Source of the DNA: Desulfotignum sp.
Lineage (GTDB): Bacteria; Desulfobacterota; Desulfobacteria; Desulfobacterales; Desulfobacteraceae
Length of the DNA stretch: 64,000 bases
NCBI GenBank assembly: GCA_011390635.1
Contig: JAABSA010000009.1
Span: 55,343-119,342 of the forward strand
Direction of reading: 5' to 3'
The notes under the pieces: generated by a model
The model's input: only the letters and a program-made list of their open reading frames with translations
What the model was told of the DNA's origin: nothing
The model's database searches: none
In this document: positions 62,878 to 64,000 of the stretch, piece by piece
Layout: every line of letters starts with the position of its first letter
Numbering within the stretch: position 1 is the first letter of the stretch
Position numbers and translations under genes: made by a program

Positions 62878-64000
62878 TTAGATGGGGAGGACATCCTCCA
62901 GTTTGACCCAGCCCACCTTGTCCGGAGTGAACATGATCTTCAGGTATCCCCTTTTTTTATCCTGTACCCGCACCCTGGTGCCGGCATGGAGGTCGAACAG
63001 CCGGGTGGCGGATGCTGACGTGCCGGAAGTGACAGCCACGGTCTCTTTGACAATGACGGCATGGGATACAGTGGTTTCCCTGTAATACTGAAGGGAGGCT
63101 GCCACCGTCAAAAGCACGGCCAGTCCTGCCAGAAAGTTTCTTATGCCGGATAAAAGAAAGCCGGACCGGAACATGCGGATGCCGGCAGCCAGTGCAAAGA
63201 GGCAGGAACAGGCAATGGCGGCCAGCTGCAGCCACTGCAGGGGGACCAGTCCCTGCCAGAAAAAAAACACATCAACCAGAGAAACCCGGTTTTCCTGCTT
63301 GTCCTTTACCAGGGTGCGGGCATATTCCAGGTTGAACCGCAGATCCGGGTCCCGGGGGATAAGGTGTCTGGCCCGTTCATACCAGAGGATGGCCCGTCCG
63401 GTGTCCCCGGCCTTGAACCAGGCATTGCCGATGTTGTAAAACAGGTGTCCGTTTCTGATACCGGATTCGGCAATGGCTTCAAAACTTCTGGCAGCTTCTG
63501 CAAACGCGCCTGCCTGGTATTTGTTCACCGCATCAATGAACCGGGTTGTTTTATCTGCAGCCCGGCCGGATTCAGGCAGGGACCATGCCAGGCAGACCGC
63601 CAGGAACACCATGGCAAAGGTTTTCACCAGTTTTTTAACCCGGGCAGGCAGGTCCCGGCCCGGACCGGAACTGCTGCCGCTGAACCGGGCCGCATCCATT
63701 TCCGCCATCAGTTTTACCACCTCATCGATAACTGCCTGGTCTGTGCCGGCCCGGGTGAGTATGGAAACAGTTTCCTCCCGGGTAAGGCTTTCCCCTGTCC
63801 GGTCTGCTTTGGCTATTACCGCGGCTGTAAGGGCAGTATGGCAATGGGATAAAACAGCCGGATCCGACACAGAGGCTTTAGATGCTGCATCCAGATGTTT
63901 CCTGGCTTTTTCCGCCATTTGCACGGAAACCGGTTTTTCCTTTTTCCGGCCCCTGACAGTCACAAAGACGCACCCCAGAAGTCCGGCAGGCAGGAGAACC
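62878..64000 (-). CDS. BatD-BatE fusion protein, 5' end outside the window
   Basis: The frame is open from base 63999 to the stop at 62878. From the right edge it reads a membrane helix ('VLLPAGLLGCVFVTVRGRKK'), then a cytoplasmic helical tail as in BatD, then a second helix ('FAMVFLAVCLAWSLPESGRA'), TPR-type repeats ('AGAFAEAARSFEAIAESGIR', 'NGHLFYNIGNAWFKAGDTGR'), two more membrane helices and a C-terminal SH3-like domain ('LFDLHAGTRVRVQDKKRGYL'), as in BatE. Bat proteins form an aerotolerance-linked membrane complex with BatA/BatB and a MoxR ATPase, which would lie beyond the right edge. Confidence 0.8.
   Translation of the reverse strand, partial: VLLPAGLLGCVFVTVRGRKKEKPVSVQMAEKARKHLDAASKASVSDPAVLSHCHTALTAAVIAKADRTGESLTREETVSILTRAGTDQAVIDEVVKLMAEMDAARFSGSSSGPGRDLPARVKKLVKTFAMVFLAVCLAWSLPESGRAADKTTRFIDAVNKYQAGAFAEAARSFEAIAESGIRNGHLFYNIGNAWFKAGDTGRAILWYERARHLIPRDPDLRFNLEYARTLVKDKQENRVSLVDVFFFWQGLVPLQWLQLAAIACSCLFALAAGIRMFRSGFLLSGIRNFLAGLAVLLTVAASLQYYRETTVSHAVIVKETVAVTSGTSASATRLFDLHAGTRVRVQDKKRGYLKIMFTPDKVGWVKLEDVLPI

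Overview
The window reads as chromosomal DNA of a strictly anaerobic, sulfate-reducer-like deltaproteobacterium, most likely Desulfobacteraceae (Desulfotignum, Desulfobacter or Desulfobacula type). This is inferred from gene content, not from a marker gene: ferredoxin-linked 2-oxoacid oxidoreductase (KorAB), a non-pyrrolysine MttB-family methyltransferase, a DMSO-reductase-family molybdoenzyme with a small Fe-S partner, sigma-54 promoters with an enhancer-binding activator, and a pfa-like secondary-lipid synthase. No rRNA, tRNA or CRISPR array was seen.

Layout. 1-4062: end of a FapA (DUF342) gene, then a leftward pair of a sigma-54 activator and a PlsC-type acyltransferase. 4063-16074: a divergent sigma-54 promoter drives one 11.7-kb gene for a 3906-residue synthase with fused enoyl-reductase-like, KS, KS/CLF, AT, KS, three ACP, KR and DH regions, ending at a strong terminator. 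16093-18119: an amidohydrolase and a C39-like protein. 18182-29732: a leftward catabolic block (KorA, KorB-C fusion, MFS carrier, glycerate 2-kinase, MscS channel, and an HcnABC/opine-oxidase-like flavin/2Fe-2S trimer) opposite a GntR regulator. 29743-36001: an unrecognised 595-residue protein, RecD2, a UvrD/Fbh1-like helicase and a nitroreductase with an internal deletion. 36002-38862: two copies of a short inverted-repeat element, a sigma-54-driven lytic transglycosylase, a gamma-carbonic-anhydrase-like protein and an alpha/beta hydrolase. 38991-46665: glnS, the MttB-family gene, a large GAF protein, and cysS with ispF.

46788-54000 is an accessory zone: an orphan RelB-type antitoxin, a truncated second antitoxin, a persulfide dioxygenase-rhodanese with two YeeE/YedE sulfur-transport halves, and a roughly 2.9-kb block bounded by two 194-bp direct repeats. 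That block carries a LysE exporter and a FAD protein and is flanked by broken GNAT, holin-like and CooC genes. 53844-57546 holds an Fe-S protein, a molybdoenzyme and an IclR regulator with a long perfect inverted repeat upstream. 57609-64000 holds a ferritin-like protein, a histidine kinase with two response regulators (one HD-GYP), and a partial BatD-BatE fusion running off the right edge.

The most interesting candidate is the activator, acyltransferase and giant synthase. It looks like a self-contained, sigma-54-switched secondary-lipid pathway. The synthase has several unusual features: all three ACP domains carry Thr where the phosphopantetheine Ser is expected, the second KS has lost both catalytic His residues, and two enoyl-reductase-type barrels sit at the N-terminus, the first apparently inactive.
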